Source of the DNA: Luminiphilus sp.
GTDB taxonomy: Bacteria > Pseudomonadota > Gammaproteobacteria > Pseudomonadales > Halieaceae
Direction of reading: 5' to 3'
Assembly (NCBI GenBank): GCA_028117185.1
Contig: JAOHHD010000004.1
Coordinates: forward strand, 1-64,000
DNA: 64,000 nt
The notes under the pieces are model-generated. The model had not been told where the DNA came from. It made no database searches and was given only the letters and a program-made list of their open reading frames with translations. Position 1 is the stretch's first letter. Every line of letters begins with the position of its first letter. The position numbers and the translations under genes are program-made. Below, one piece after another: positions 47,263-59,469 of this stretch.

Positions 47263-47802
47263 GTGTCCGATAGCGCCCAAGACTTTCGGCTGTATATGGT
47301 AGGCCCTATGGGCTCGGGAAAGTCCACTGTGGGTCGGCATCTGGCTGGATTATTACGCTGCCCCTTTATCGACTCAGACGCAGAAATTGTGGCTCGCTCC
47401 GGTGCCGACATTCCTTGGATCTTTGATGTTGAAGGAGAGGTTGGCTTTCGGCGCCGCGAAAGTGCGGTGCTTCAGGACCTCGCCCAACAACCCCAGGCGG
47501 TGATTGCAACTGGCGGTGGCGCGGTGGTGAGTGAGGAAAATCGCACATTAATGGCGCACTCGGGATTGGTAGTCTACCTTGACGTCAGTGTCGAGCAGCA
47601 GATGAAAAGAACAGGCTCAGGAGAGGGCCGCCCCTTGTTACAATGCGGTGACCGGAAGGAGACGCTTGCCAGGCTGATGGCTGAGAGAGCGCCGTTGTAT
47701 CGCGCGCTGGCAGACGTCATTGTGTCGGGGGGCACGGGTAACGCTAAAAAAGTCGCAAAACAAATCCAAGCACAATTAGTCGAGCGTGACTTGTTGCCTT
47801 AA
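47263..47802 (+). CDS. aroK: Shikimate kinase
   Basis: A 179-residue P-loop kinase of the shikimate pathway. Walker A is GPMGSGKSTVG, the shikimate-binding FIDSDAEI and GGGAV segments, and the RPLL lid follow. The GTG at 47263 is 2 bases after pilQ. pilQ-aroK-aroB is a long-known linkage in gammaproteobacteria. Confidence 0.96.
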   Translation: MSDSAQDFRLYMVGPMGSGKSTVGRHLAGLLRCPFIDSDAEIVARSGADIPWIFDVEGEVGFRRRESAVLQDLAQQPQAVIATGGGAVVSEENRTLMAHSGLVVYLDVSVEQQMKRTGSGEGRPLLQCGDRKETLARLMAERAPLYRALADVIVSGGTGNAKKVAKQIQAQLVERDLLP

Positions 47803-47838
47803 AGCCCCTGATGATGATTATTCGAGAGCGATCTATCG

Positions 47839-48951
47839 ATGTCGGAACAGTTTCATACAGTAGACGTTAAGCTCGGTGCCGATGGTGGCAAAAACAACGG
47901 CAAAGATCGCAGCTATCCCATTTCCATTGGAAGAGGGCTCCTGACGGATAACCGTCTGTGGGCAGAGCTTATCGGTTCGCGCGGCGTGGTATTGGTCACC
48001 GACGACCAAGTCGGTCCGCTATACGCAGCGCGTTTACAGTCGGCGCTCCCCGCACTTGATCGGTTAACGCACATTACCTTGCCTGCCGGCGAGCAGCATA
48101 AGTCGATGGCGTCAGTGCAGCAGATCTTAGATGCTGCACTGGCGGATCGCCATGAAAGACAAAGTCTTTTTTTGGCGCTCGGTGGGGGTGTGGTAGGCGA
48201 TATGACCGGATTCGCCGCGTCGTTATTTTTACGTGGCGTGGAGTTTGTTCAGATACCGACGACCTTGTTAGCTCAGGTCGATTCTTCGGTGGGCGGTAAA
48301 ACAGGGGTTAACCATCCCATGGGCAAAAATCTAGTCGGTGCTTTTCATCAACCCAAGCACGTCATCATTGATCTCGACACGTTATCCACCTTGCCGGATC
48401 GAGAATATGCCGCGGGACTCGCTGAGGTTATTAAGTACGGACTGATTCGCGATGCGGCTTTTTTTCATTGGTTAGTAGCAGAGGTCAGTGCCTTGCAGGC
48501 GCGTGATATTCCGACCTTGGCATCGGCAATTGAGCGCAGTTGTGCGATTAAAGCCGCTGTTGTGATGGAGGATGAACAGGAGCGAGGTGTGCGGGCCCAT
48601 TTAAATTTTGGGCATACCTTTGGGCATGCTATTGAGCGGCTTCAAGGTTACGGAGAGTGGCTCCACGGCGAAGCCGTTGCGGCGGGCATGGTCATGGCAG
48701 CGCGTCTCTCGGTGCGCCGCGGCGACCTCGAAACAGAAGTGGTTGATCAGCTCTTGTCCTTTCAGCAACAGGTGGGGCTGCCCGTCAAACCACCCGCTGG
48801 ACTCACTGCCGCCAGCTTCTTAGATGCCATGGCGAGCGATAAAAAAGTCACCGCGGGGAAAATCCGCTATATTTTACTCAATCGGTTGGGTGAAGCCTCA
48901 GTGGCTGAAGACGTCACGCTAGACGACATTGCCTGCGTAATCGACGCTTGA
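47839..48951 (+). CDS. aroB: 3-dehydroquinate synthase
   Basis: A 370-residue NAD-dependent zinc enzyme, second step of the shikimate pathway. Diagnostic motifs are PAGEQHKS, GGGVVGDMTGFAASLFLRG, TTLLAQVDSSVGGKTGVNHP and the metal-site HTFGHAIE. The N terminus has an unusual hydrophilic stretch (residues ~7-20, VKLGADGGKNNGKDRSYP) compared with the usual MERLTVxLGERSYP start. Confidence 0.96.
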   Translation: MSEQFHTVDVKLGADGGKNNGKDRSYPISIGRGLLTDNRLWAELIGSRGVVLVTDDQVGPLYAARLQSALPALDRLTHITLPAGEQHKSMASVQQILDAALADRHERQSLFLALGGGVVGDMTGFAASLFLRGVEFVQIPTTLLAQVDSSVGGKTGVNHPMGKNLVGAFHQPKHVIIDLDTLSTLPDREYAAGLAEVIKYGLIRDAAFFHWLVAEVSALQARDIPTLASAIERSCAIKAAVVMEDEQERGVRAHLNFGHTFGHAIERLQGYGEWLHGEAVAAGMVMAARLSVRRGDLETEVVDQLLSFQQQVGLPVKPPAGLTAASFLDAMASDKKVTAGKIRYILLNRLGEASVAEDVTLDDIACVIDA

Positions 48952-48970
48952 TCGGCGATGATAACGGCAA

Positions 48971-48999
48971 TTGAGCGCCCCTTTTAGGGCGTGTACACT
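48971..48999 (+). promoter_or_regulatory. Putative sigma-70 promoter of gltBD
   Basis: -35 TTGAGC (48971-48976), 17-base spacer, -10 TACACT (48994-48999), 76 bases before the gltB start. The spacer contains a small hairpin CGCCC-CTTTTA-GGGCG (48976-48991). Confidence 0.45.
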
Positions 49000-49075
49000 A
49001 CGTCCCCTTTTGTTCTGGCCCCGTAGGGGGTCGTTTGGCTGGCTTACAGGCGCCGGCTCACAGACGAAACGTGTT

Positions 49076-52000
49076 ATGACTCATGATTTAAAATCAGAGG
49101 CCGGCGCTACGGCAGCGCCGCGAGGTCTCTACCGCCCCGAAGAATTTCGGGATAACTGCGGATTCGGTTTGATCGCTCATATTAAGGGCGAGGTGAGTCA
49201 TCGTCTGCTGCAAACGGCGATTGAGTCGCTAACCTGTATGACACATCGGGGTGGTATTGCGGCAGATGGCCGCACGGGCGATGGCTGCGGTTTATTGCTA
49301 CAGATGCCCGATGCGTTCATGCGCGCTCAGGCAAAGACAACGCTCGGCATCGAACTCGGCGATCATTATGCGGTTGGCATGCTGTTTTTAAGCCAAGACC
49401 CCTCGCTTCAGACGCAGGCGCGTGAGGCGATGACTTCGGCCTTAGGCGCTGAAGGTCTCTCGGTATTGGGATGGCGTGAAGTGCCAGTCGAGCCAGATGT
49501 TTGCGGTGAAATCGCACTCGACCAATTACCGCTCATCGAACAGGTTTTTGTCGATGCAACGGGCATTGATCATGAACACTGCTTAGGGAAATTGTTCACG
49601 GCGCGCCGACGCGCAGAAATGGCGGTTGCTGACGACCCTGATTTCTACATTTGTAGCCTCTCTGATCGCGTGATTTCTTATAAAGGTTTGGTAATGCCAG
49701 CTGATCTAGCGCGCTTTTATCCGGACCTTAATGACCCCTCGCTGGAGACCGCAGTGTGCGTGTTTCACCAGCGCTTTTCGACGAATACGCTACCTCGATG
49801 GCCGCTGGCGCAACCGTTTCGCATGCTGGCTCATAATGGTGAGATCAATACAATTGAAGGTAATCGCAGTTGGTCTAGAGCGCGCACGCCTAAATTGGCT
49901 TCGCCGCTACTCCCTGATCTGCAATCGCTAGTGCCGTTGGTAAACGCCGAGGGTTCAGACTCGTCGAGCCTCGATAATATGCTCGAGCTTCTCACTACGG
50001 GCGGTATTGAGTTACCGCGGGCCCTGCGGATGCTGATTCCTCCAGCTTGGCAGAATATTGAAGGCATCGATCCTGATCTCAAAGCGTTTTACCAATACAA
50101 CGCGATGCATATGGAACCCTGGGATGGCCCGGCGGGCATTGTCTTAACAGACGGTCGATACGCCTGCTGTTTGTTAGACCGAAATGGATTACGCCCGGCG
50201 CGCTGGGTGACGACTGATGATGGTTTCATCACTGTCGCATCAGAAATTGGTACCCACGGCTATCGGCCTGAGCAAGTGATTGCCAAAGGGCGGGTAGGTC
50301 CGGGACAAATCTTAGTGGTAGATACCGAAACCGGGCAGGTTCTGCACACCGAGGACATGGACGAGTTACTCAAGGCACGACAGCCCTATAAAAAATGGTT
50401 GCGGCAGCACGCCCGACTTATCTCAGGCAGCTTTGCGGGCGAAGCGGTAGCCGCGATATCGGGTGCTGAGCTCGATATGTATCAGAAAATGTTTCAGGTC
50501 AGTTTTGAGGAACGAGATCAAGTGCTGCGGCCTCTCGCTGAATCAGGCAATGAGGCGGTGGGCTCAATGGGTGACGATACGCCAATGGCGGTGCTGTCTC
50601 GTCAGGAACGATCGCTCTATGAGTTTTTCCGCCAGAAATTTGCGCAGGTGACCAATCCACCGATTGATCCGTTGCGTGAGTCCATTGTGATGTCGCTGGA
50701 AGTGGATCTTGGTCCGGAGCGTAACGTCTTCATTGAGTCTGCAGGGCATGCAGAGCGCATTAGCCTAACGTCACCCGTTTTGTCTCAGGCAAAATTTCAG
50801 ACCATTGTCGAATTGTCAGAGGAGGGATTTCGCAGCACGGTGATTGATGCGACCTATGATCCTAGCAAGGCCAATCTACGCGAGACGCTGGAGGCATTGT
50901 GCTCTAGTGCGGAGGCCGCAGTTCGCGATGGGTTCCAGATTTTAGTTCTGTCGGATCGACAAATTGCCGAATCGCGAGTGCCTATCCATAGCCTGTTAGT
51001 GACGGGTGCGGTGCATCATCATTTAATTCGAGTGGGTTTGCGGTCCGAGTGCAACCTCGTTATCGAGTCAGGTAGCGCGCGTGACTCGCATCATGTGGCC
51101 TGTTTGTTAGGGTTCGGTGCAACGGCTATTTACCCTTATGTGGCCTACAGTGTTATTGAAGATCTCTTGGCACGCGGTGAGCTGTTGGGTGACCCACAGG
51201 TATGCCAGAAAAACTTCCGCAAGGGGATTAACAAGGGTCTGCTTAAGATCATGTCCAAAATGGGCATTTCAGCCGTTAATTCGTATCGTGGGGCGCAGCT
51301 GTTTGAGGCTGTAGGCCTTGATACGGAGTTGGTGGATATCGCTTTCACAGGCGTCACGTCGCGTATCGGCGGCGTATCGCTTGAGCAGTTAGAAAAGGAT
51401 CATTGGCAAGTGGCAAGCCGCGCTCGATCCCGTCGTAAAACGATGGATCAAGGTGGCCTCCTCAAATATGTCCACGGGGGTGAGTATCATGCTTACAACC
51501 CAGATGTGGTCATGAGCCTGCAATCTGCGGTCGTCAGCGGTGAGTATCGTGATTATCAAGCCTATGCCACGCACTGTAACGACAGGCCTGTGGTCGCCTT
51601 GCGCGATTTGCTCACGCTAAAACTTGCCGAGACGCCTGTGCCCCTCGAGGAGGTAGAGCCGATCGAAGCTATCTTCCGTCGTTTCGATTCTGCGGGCATG
51701 TCTCTCGGTGCACTGTCGCCAGAAGCACATGAGTCGCTGGCCATGGGTATGAACCAAATTGGCGCTAGATCGAATAGTGGCGAGGGTGGGGAGGATCCTA
51801 GCCGATTTGGCACTAACCGCGTATCGAAAATCAAGCAAATTGCCTCGGGTCGCTTTGGCGTGACGCCGCATTATCTGGTCAACGCTGAGGTGTTGCAGAT
51901 CAAAGTGGCTCAGGGGGCGAAGCCAGGTGAGGGTGGTCAGCTACCGGGTGGAAAGGTGAATGAGCTCATCGCGCGGCTGCGCTATTCCGTTCCTGGCGTG

Positions 52001-53557
52001 ACGCTGATTTCGCCACCGCCGCACCATGACATTTACTCGATTGAGGATCTGGCACAGCTGATTTTCGATTTGAAGCAAGTCAACCCCGATGCATTGGTGT
52101 CGGTAAAGCTGGTCTCGGAGCCCGGTGTCGGTACGATTGCCGCGGGTGTCACAAAAGCTTACGCCGATTTAATCACTATTTCCGGTTACGACGGCGGGAC
52201 CGCCGCTAGCCCGCTGACCTCAATCCGTTACGCGGGCTCGCCGTGGGAGCTGGGTTTAGCAGAGGTGCAGCAAACATTGCGCGGTAATCGTCTCCGCGGT
52301 CGGGTTCGATTGCAGGCTGACGGTGGAATGAAAACAGGGCTCGATGTGGTGAAAGCTGCCATCTTGGGTGCAGAGAGTTTTGGGTTTGGTACCGCACCCA
52401 TGGTAGCGATGGGCTGCAAGTATTTGCGTATTTGCCATCTCAATAATTGCGCTACCGGTGTCGCTACCCAGAATGCTCAGCTGCGGGAAACCCACTTTGT
52501 GGGTGACGTGGAGCGCGTGGTCAATTTCTTTACGTTTGTTGCCACTGAAACCCGAGAGTGGCTCGCCAAGTTGGGTGTCCGCAAACTGGAGGAGTTAATC
52601 GGCCGCGTTGATTTATTGGAGCGCCTCCCTGGAGAGACAGCGAAGCAACAGAGTTTGAACTTAGATCCCATTTTGTGGGTTGATGAGCAGGCGACGGATC
52701 AGCCGCAGTTCTGTCAAGTAGACAGCAACGATCCGTTCGATACCGCCGATAAGGCGAATCAAATGATTACGGATATCCTGCCGGCGATCGACGCGGGGAG
52801 CGGTGGAGAATTCGCTTACAGTATCACCAACTGTGATCGCTCGATTGGTGCGCGCCTGTCTGGCGAAATTGCAAAACGGCATGGTAATACGGGGATGGAA
52901 AAGAACCCCATTACCATTCGCTTAACCGGCACTGCGGGTCAGAGTTTTGGCGTCTGGAACGCGGGCGGACTGCACATGTACCTCGAGGGCGACAGTAATG
53001 ACTATGTCGGCAAGGGCATGGCCGCTGGCAAATTGGTCATCTCCCCGCCCCGAGGTAGCCGCTTTGAAAGCCGGCACACCAGCATTATTGGCAATACGTG
53101 TCTCTATGGTGCGACGGGTGGACGCCTTTTTGCAGCGGGCGTGGCGGGTGAACGTTTTGCTGTGCGAAATTCAGGTGCTCACGCCGTGATCGAGGGTGCG
53201 GGTGATCACTGCTGTGAATATATGACGGGTGGGTTGGTAACGGTATTGGGCTCGACTGGTGTCAATTTTGGCGCGGGTATGACCGGCGGTCTGGCTTTTG
53301 TCCTTGACGAAGACCGCGCGTTTATTGATCGCTATAACAGCGAATTGGTGGAAATTCATCGAGTAGCAGCTGAGTCTATGGAAGCTCATCGCCACTTTTT
53401 ACGCGATAACATTCGCGAGTTTGTCGACGAAACCGGCTCAGCGTGGGGTGCTCACTTGCTCGAAAACTTCGAAGACTACGTCGGTAGATTCTGGTTGGTT
53501 AAACCCAAGGCGGCCGACATTAATCAACTCCTCTCGCGATTGCGAGAGACAGACTGA
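49076..53557 (+). CDS. gltB: Glutamate synthase (NADPH) large subunit
   Basis: A 1493-residue iron-sulfur flavoenzyme; with GltD it converts 2-oxoglutarate and glutamine to two glutamates. A propeptide of 27 residues precedes Cys28 in [11 protein letters not shown], the glutaminase nucleophile. The FMN domain ([41 protein letters not shown]) and the 3Fe-4S cysteine cluster near [13 protein letters not shown] follow, ending in a beta-helix domain. The ATG at 49076 is required for the propeptide; upstream open frame from 48971 is promoter DNA. Works with glnA in nitrogen assimilation. Confidence 0.97.
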   Translation: MTHDLKSEAGATAAPRGLYRPEEFRDNCGFGLIAHIKGEVSHRLLQTAIESLTCMTHRGGIAADGRTGDGCGLLLQMPDAFMRAQAKTTLGIELGDHYAVGMLFLSQDPSLQTQAREAMTSALGAEGLSVLGWREVPVEPDVCGEIALDQLPLIEQVFVDATGIDHEHCLGKLFTARRRAEMAVADDPDFYICSLSDRVISYKGLVMPADLARFYPDLNDPSLETAVCVFHQRFSTNTLPRWPLAQPFRMLAHNGEINTIEGNRSWSRARTPKLASPLLPDLQSLVPLVNAEGSDSSSLDNMLELLTTGGIELPRALRMLIPPAWQNIEGIDPDLKAFYQYNAMHMEPWDGPAGIVLTDGRYACCLLDRNGLRPARWVTTDDGFITVASEIGTHGYRPEQVIAKGRVGPGQILVVDTETGQVLHTEDMDELLKARQPYKKWLRQHARLISGSFAGEAVAAISGAELDMYQKMFQVSFEERDQVLRPLAESGNEAVGSMGDDTPMAVLSRQERSLYEFFRQKFAQVTNPPIDPLRESIVMSLEVDLGPERNVFIESAGHAERISLTSPVLSQAKFQTIVELSEEGFRSTVIDATYDPSKANLRETLEALCSSAEAAVRDGFQILVLSDRQIAESRVPIHSLLVTGAVHHHLIRVGLRSECNLVIESGSARDSHHVACLLGFGATAIYPYVAYSVIEDLLARGELLGDPQVCQKNFRKGINKGLLKIMSKMGISAVNSYRGAQLFEAVGLDTELVDIAFTGVTSRIGGVSLEQLEKDHWQVASRARSRRKTMDQGGLLKYVHGGEYHAYNPDVVMSLQSAVVSGEYRDYQAYATHCNDRPVVALRDLLTLKLAETPVPLEEVEPIEAIFRRFDSAGMSLGALSPEAHESLAMGMNQIGARSNSGEGGEDPSRFGTNRVSKIKQIASGRFGVTPHYLVNAEVLQIKVAQGAKPGEGGQLPGGKVNELIARLRYSVPGVTLISPPPHHDIYSIEDLAQLIFDLKQVNPDALVSVKLVSEPGVGTIAAGVTKAYADLITISGYDGGTAASPLTSIRYAGSPWELGLAEVQQTLRGNRLRGRVRLQADGGMKTGLDVVKAAILGAESFGFGTAPMVAMGCKYLRICHLNNCATGVATQNAQLRETHFVGDVERVVNFFTFVATETREWLAKLGVRKLEELIGRVDLLERLPGETAKQQSLNLDPILWVDEQATDQPQFCQVDSNDPFDTADKANQMITDILPAIDAGSGGEFAYSITNCDRSIGARLSGEIAKRHGNTGMEKNPITIRLTGTAGQSFGVWNAGGLHMYLEGDSNDYVGKGMAAGKLVISPPRGSRFESRHTSIIGNTCLYGATGGRLFAAGVAGERFAVRNSGAHAVIEGAGDHCCEYMTGGLVTVLGSTGVNFGAGMTGGLAFVLDEDRAFIDRYNSELVEIHRVAAESMEAHRHFLRDNIREFVDETGSAWGAHLLENFEDYVGRFWLVKPKAADINQLLSRLRETD

Positions 53558-54991
<1,434 letters not shown>

Positions 54992-55068
54992 GCCGCTACT
55001 GTTTTTGCAAATCGTGATATGACCGACACTGCGTTGAAACCTAAGAAGATGAGAAGAGAGTCGACAAC

Positions 55069-56130
55069 ATGACCACCTTAGAAAACGATCGATTTCTGCG
55101 TGCACTCATGCGTGAACCCGTAGATCGAACGCCGCTTTGGATGATGCGTCAGGCGGGCCGGTACCTGCCAGAGTATCGCGAGATACGGGCCGAAGCCGGT
55201 AGCTTTATGAACTTATGCACTAATCCTGAGCTCGCCTGTGAGGTGACACTGCAGCCGTTACGGCGGTACGCCATGGATGCAGCCATTTTGTTCTCTGATA
55301 TTTTGACAGTGCCAGACGCACTGGGTCTGGGGCTGTACTTTTCAGAGGGAGAGGGCCCTCGCTTCGAGCGGCCGATTTCGACCGCTGCCGACATTAACGC
55401 ACTGGATCCAGCGCGTGCTTCGAGTGAGCTTGGTTATGTCATGGATGCGGTATCGCTGATTCGTCGAGAGCTGAAAGGCAGTATTCCATTGATCGGTTTT
55501 GCCGGTAGCCCATGGACTTTGGCGACTTACATGGTGGAGGGCGCCTCGAGTAAAGATTTTGCCAAAGTGAAGTCATTGGCCTTCAATGAACCGGAGCTGA
55601 TGCATCAGCTGTTGTCAAAACTGGCGACATCGGTGGCGGCTTATTTGAGTGAGCAGATTCGCAGTGGTGCGCAGGCGGTACAAATATTTGATACCTGGGG
55701 CGGGTCATTGAGCCATAACGCATATCGCGAGTTTTCCTTGCGCTACATGGCAGAGATTATTGATCAGTTACCGAGAGAAGCGGACGGCCGCAAAGTGCCG
55801 GTGATCGTCTTTACCAAGGGCGGTGGGCAATGGTTGGAAGCCATTGCCGACTGCGGCGCCGATGCGGTGGGGTTGGATTGGACGACTGATATCGGTGCGG
55901 CGCGGGAGAGAGTGGGGGATCGGGTCTGCTTGCAGGGTAATATGGATCCGACGCTACTCAATGCATCGCCTGAGCGTATTCGAGAGGAGGTGGGGCAGAT
56001 CCTGAGCTCGTATGGAGAAGGCAGCGGTCACGTGTTCAATTTAGGACACGGGATCACACCAGGCATTAATCCCGATCATGTTGCTGCGATGGTGAATGCG
56101 GTGGTGGAGCTTTCGCCCGCCTACCACTGA
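55069..56130 (+). CDS. hemE: Uroporphyrinogen decarboxylase
   Basis: A 353-residue heme-pathway enzyme that removes four carboxyl groups from uroporphyrinogen III. Start signature: [27 protein letters not shown]; also [15 protein letters not shown] with the catalytic Asp, and [16 protein letters not shown]. It follows gltD by 77 bases. Its 3' end overlaps the convergent cysE stop by 10 bases. Confidence 0.97.
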   Translation: MTTLENDRFLRALMREPVDRTPLWMMRQAGRYLPEYREIRAEAGSFMNLCTNPELACEVTLQPLRRYAMDAAILFSDILTVPDALGLGLYFSEGEGPRFERPISTAADINALDPARASSELGYVMDAVSLIRRELKGSIPLIGFAGSPWTLATYMVEGASSKDFAKVKSLAFNEPELMHQLLSKLATSVAAYLSEQIRSGAQAVQIFDTWGGSLSHNAYREFSLRYMAEIIDQLPREADGRKVPVIVFTKGGGQWLEAIADCGADAVGLDWTTDIGAARERVGDRVCLQGNMDPTLLNASPERIREEVGQILSSYGEGSGHVFNLGHGITPGINPDHVAAMVNAVVELSPAYH

Positions 56131-56945
56131 GAGTCTGGGATCGCGTGATCCATATCGAGTGCGGGAGAGTTAGAAGTTGGTTTGCCAACGACTTTTGCTG
56201 GCACACCCGCCACTGTTGTGTGGGCAGGCACATCTTGTAGCACGACTGAGCCGGCACCTACCTTGGCACCTTCGCCAACATAAATATTGCCGAGTATCGT
56301 GGCACCCGCACTGATTAAAACGCCATCGCCGATTTTCGGGTGACGATCGCCGTCTTCTTTACCAGTGCCGCCCAATGTGACTGACTGTAATATCGATACG
56401 CGATTCCCCACTATTGCGGTTTCGCCGACGACGAGTCCCGTAGCGTGATCAAGCATGATGCCGTGCCCGAAGCGCGCAGCAGGATGTATATCGATACCAA
56501 ACTGCCGTGCCATTTGGCTCTGTAAAAAATGCGCCAAGGGTTTACGGTTGTGCGTCCATAACCAATGGCCAATACGGTGAATTTGCAGCGCCTGAAAGCC
56601 CTTGAAGTACAGAAACGGCAGGTAGAGTTCGTGGCAGGCAGAGTCACGATCGATAATGGCGTTAAGGTCTTCGCGAATAGCGCTTCGTATACCGCTGTCG
56701 TCTTGCAACGCTTCTAAAATCACCTCACGCAACATCATTGCCGGTGCGGTAGGACTACCCAGCAAGTTCGCGAGATGGAAGCTTAAAGCACTCTCTAGCT
56801 CGTCGTGATTGAGAATCGTCGCGTGCAAGAAGCTGGCCAATATAGGCTCTGCAGCGGCAGTATCGCGTGTCTCTCGGCGAATGCGCTCCCAGATGGGGTC
56901 GCCCTGTTCGATCTGCTTAATGTTGTCGCGTTGTGTTGCGGTCAT
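56121..56945 (-). CDS. cysE: Serine O-acetyltransferase
   Basis: A 274-residue enzyme that makes O-acetylserine for cysteine synthesis. An N-terminal alpha-helical SATase domain ([30 protein letters not shown]) precedes a left-handed beta helix ([32 protein letters not shown]). The C-terminal end is ...DSQW, not Ile; many SATs end in Ile to insert into cysteine synthase, so complex formation is uncertain. Its stop overlaps hemE by 10 bases. Confidence 0.94.
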   Translation of the reverse strand: MTATQRDNIKQIEQGDPIWERIRRETRDTAAAEPILASFLHATILNHDELESALSFHLANLLGSPTAPAMMLREVILEALQDDSGIRSAIREDLNAIIDRDSACHELYLPFLYFKGFQALQIHRIGHWLWTHNRKPLAHFLQSQMARQFGIDIHPAARFGHGIMLDHATGLVVGETAIVGNRVSILQSVTLGGTGKEDGDRHPKIGDGVLISAGATILGNIYVGEGAKVGAGSVVLQDVPAHTTVAGVPAKVVGKPTSNSPALDMDHAIPDSQW

Positions 56946-57030
56946 GGTCTAACGCTCTGTCGCACAGTGCTCATTCACTGTGCTGATAAGTGTAGCGAAA
57001 GCGGAGCGTATATCAGGTTTTGTCCGGATA

Positions 57031-57762
57031 CTAGCTGGAGAATGACCCTTGGAAACGCCATAGCGTGTGCCCACGCTCATGATATTTGCGCTCAAACAAG
57101 GTGAGCGGTGGATCGGGCGTAAAGGTTTCTAAGGCGCCTGATAACCCGATCAACTCGGCGGCTTGCGTAAATTCCGTTGCGTATACCTGCCAATTACTGC
57201 GCATTTGCAGCTGACCCCCCAGTTTCGCCAGCAGCGGAAAAGCGCCGTGACCGTGAACCCGGCGTCTCAACTGTGAGGCCTTGGGCCAAGGATTTGGGTA
57301 CAGCATCCAATGGGCTGCTAAAGACATGTTCGCCTCGACCAGGCAGCGCCAAAAAGATTCCGCTTCCGCTTGTAAGAGGAGGTAATTCTGTTGCCCCAGC
57401 ACTTGATGCTTGGCTAATCGAGAAGCCGACTGATCGATGCCCACCACTAAAGCCTCCGGGTGCTGAGTGGCGAGCACCGCAGTACTCATGCCGGTACCGC
57501 AGTAGGAATCTAAGATGAGGGGCCTGGGGTCGTAGCGGTAGCGTGATTGCAGTTGTTGAAAAGCGTTTTGTGTGTGACTGGGGCAGGGTTTTCGCCACGG
57601 GTGCGCAAGATGATGGCGCACAATGCGTTCCAGGTCTGAGTGGGGTGACGCCTGCTGGGTTTGGATGGCAGTATGGGTGGCGTCGGACGGTTCTGTTTGC
57701 GCAGTTGAATTCACCTTGCCATCATACCGCGCTATGACATCTTTGACGGATAAGGACGACAT
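57031..57762 (-). CDS. TrmB-like tRNA (guanine-N7) methyltransferase
   Basis: A protein of up to 243 residues with the TrmB fold: SAM motif SYCGTGMSTAVLA, GIDQSASRL, then YPNPWPKASQLRRRV and the C-terminal PLTLFERKYHERGHTLWRF. In typical TrmB the tryptophan motif reads PDPW with a catalytic Asp; here it is Asn, and the Asp of the usual TDWEPY strand is also Asn (SNWQVY). It is thus likely a paralog with altered or lost activity, or a different substrate. The ATG at 57762 leaves only 2 bases to the divergent acetyltransferase start; a GTG at 57714 is an alternative. Confidence 0.7.
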   Translation of the reverse strand: MSSLSVKDVIARYDGKVNSTAQTEPSDATHTAIQTQQASPHSDLERIVRHHLAHPWRKPCPSHTQNAFQQLQSRYRYDPRPLILDSYCGTGMSTAVLATQHPEALVVGIDQSASRLAKHQVLGQQNYLLLQAEAESFWRCLVEANMSLAAHWMLYPNPWPKASQLRRRVHGHGAFPLLAKLGGQLQMRSNWQVYATEFTQAAELIGLSGALETFTPDPPLTLFERKYHERGHTLWRFQGSFSS

Positions 57763-57764
57763 TA

Positions 57765-58493
57765 GTGCGAGAGGATCTCCGCCCTTACTGGGTTAAACGG
57801 GCTTATCTTGTCTTGAGAGACTGCTGGATTGATTGGTTTGTCAGGCCTCGCTGTGTTCAGTTGGGGCCCTACGCCAACATTATGTCGCCTTGGTATGTCG
57901 ATATCTCGGGGCCTAATATCGCCATTGGCCACTCTTTTACCGCGATCAACACCGCCAGTCAGCGAGTGCAGATTGGTGTCTGGGGTCGGGCGCCCGGTGA
58001 GGGTCAGATTACCTTGGGTAATGCTTGTCTTATGAGCCCGGGATCACGCATTAGCGCCAGCGATGCCATTACATTGGGCGACGGCTGCATGCTCGCCAAT
58101 GGCGCTTATATTACCGACTCAGATTGGCATGGCTTGTATGACCGTATCGATCGCGCTGCTGAGGCTACCCCCGTTTATCTTGGTGCCAATGTGTGGGTGG
58201 GTGACCACGCTACCGTACTCAAAGGGGTGACGATCGGCGATAACAGCATTGTTGCGGCCCAGGCTGTCGTGACTAGCGATGTGCCTGCGAATGTCGTCGT
58301 GGCGGGTAATCCCGCTAAAGTGATCAAAGCGCTAGACCCTGACGCCGAGCGCTACACCCGGTCAGATCTGTACGCAGACCCCGCCAAAACCGCGCAACAA
58401 TTCAAAGAGTTGGACCACTACGTGCTCAACAAAAACACCTTTTGGCGTTGGTTTTGGACGCTGCTTTATCCTCGTGCTCGGCGCGAGCGGTGA
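57765..58493 (+). CDS. Left-handed beta-helix acetyltransferase (colanic acid/WcaF-like)
   Basis: A 242-residue hexapeptide-repeat acyltransferase, LbH class. It shows repeated [LIV]-G-x4 units (NAIGH, ITLGNACLM, AITLGDGCMLANGAYI) and the acetyl-CoA end motif VWVGDHATVLKGVTIGDNSIVAAQAVVTSDVPANVVVAGNPAKVI, typical for sugar O-acetyltransferases. GTG start at 57765 with TAAGGA eight bases before. Starts divergent from the TrmB-like gene with almost no space. Substrate unknown; possibly a cell-surface glycan. Confidence 0.85.
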   Translation: MREDLRPYWVKRAYLVLRDCWIDWFVRPRCVQLGPYANIMSPWYVDISGPNIAIGHSFTAINTASQRVQIGVWGRAPGEGQITLGNACLMSPGSRISASDAITLGDGCMLANGAYITDSDWHGLYDRIDRAAEATPVYLGANVWVGDHATVLKGVTIGDNSIVAAQAVVTSDVPANVVVAGNPAKVIKALDPDAERYTRSDLYADPAKTAQQFKELDHYVLNKNTFWRWFWTLLYPRARRER

Positions 58494-58494
58494 G

Positions 58495-59469
58495 TTATAG
58501 GAGCCTCAGCGGGGGTTCTTCCAGTAGCGATAACTGCTCTCTCAGCGCGAGAATTTGATCAGCCCAATAGCGTGGCTGGCCAAACCAAGGAAAAGCGGCA
58601 GGAAAAGCGGGGTCATCCCACCGTCGTGCCAACCAAGCGCTGTAGTAGACCATGCGTGCGGTGCGCAGTGCTTCGATCCATTTCACCTCGCGCGCATCGA
58701 AATCCTGAAATTCCTCATAGCCCGCAATCAGCTCCGACAGTTGGCGCTCACGCTGATTGCGATCGCCTGATAAAAACATCCACAGATCCTGAATAGCAGG
58801 CCCGGTCACGCAGTCATCTAAGTCGACAAAGTGCGGTGTTTCGTCGCGCCACAAAATATTACCCACGTGGCAGTCGCCATGCAGACGAATACCCTGCCGT
58901 GGGTTGTAATCGGCCATGAGTGCGCTGGCACGCTCGACCAGATCATCACCCAGTGTGCTCCAGGCCGGCTGCAGCTCGTTGGGTATCCAGTTTTCCGCGA
59001 GGTAACGAATGGGCTCGACTAACCAACGCTGCAGCGAATAGTCGATGCGCTCGTCAAAATGCTTGGCGCGCCCCACGCCGTGCATCCGCCCGAGAGTGCG
59101 GCCCAGACCCAAAAGGTGGTCCGCGTTATCGAGTTCTGGGGCATGACCTCCGCGACGAGGAAAGATGGCGATGAGGTACCCCTCTGCTTCATGCAGGGTT
59201 TGCCCATTGATATTCATGGGCGCCACGACAGAGAGTTCTGCTGCGGTGAGCTCTTGCGTAAAGTCATGCTCTTCTTGGATCTGTGCACGCGTCCAGCGTC
59301 CGGGGCGATAAAACTTGGCAATGACCGGTTCGGCATCCTCCAAGCCAAATTGATAAACGCGGTTTTCGTAACTGTTGAGTGCCAAGATGCGCAGGTCGCC
59401 GAGCAACCCGATGGACTCGACACAGCTAATGACGTTATCGGGCGTTAGGCTCTCGTAGGGATGGTTCAT
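58495..59469 (-). CDS. srkA: Stress response serine/threonine protein kinase SrkA (YihE/RdoA)
   Basis: A 324-residue aminoglycoside-phosphotransferase-fold kinase. Key segments: ALNSYENRVYQFG (ATP loop), the lysine in PVIAKFYRPGRW, and the catalytic HGDCHVGNILW with DLDDCV. The ATG at 59469 has GGGGAGG seven bases upstream. In E. coli SrkA counters toxin and oxidative death pathways. Its start lies inside the end of comF (35-base overlap), so they are coupled. Confidence 0.92.
   Translation of the reverse strand: MNHPYESLTPDNVISCVESIGLLGDLRILALNSYENRVYQFGLEDAEPVIAKFYRPGRWTRAQIQEEHDFTQELTAAELSVVAPMNINGQTLHEAEGYLIAIFPRRGGHAPELDNADHLLGLGRTLGRMHGVGRAKHFDERIDYSLQRWLVEPIRYLAENWIPNELQPAWSTLGDDLVERASALMADYNPRQGIRLHGDCHVGNILWRDETPHFVDLDDCVTGPAIQDLWMFLSGDRNQRERQLSELIAGYEEFQDFDAREVKWIEALRTARMVYYSAWLARRWDDPAFPAAFPWFGQPRYWADQILALREQLSLLEEPPLRLL

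Noticed and set aside
48971..49075. Earlier start for gltB at a TTG at 48971
   Set aside because: It would place 35 unrelated residues before the short propeptide and Cys28, and the stretch contains a good -35/-10 pair.
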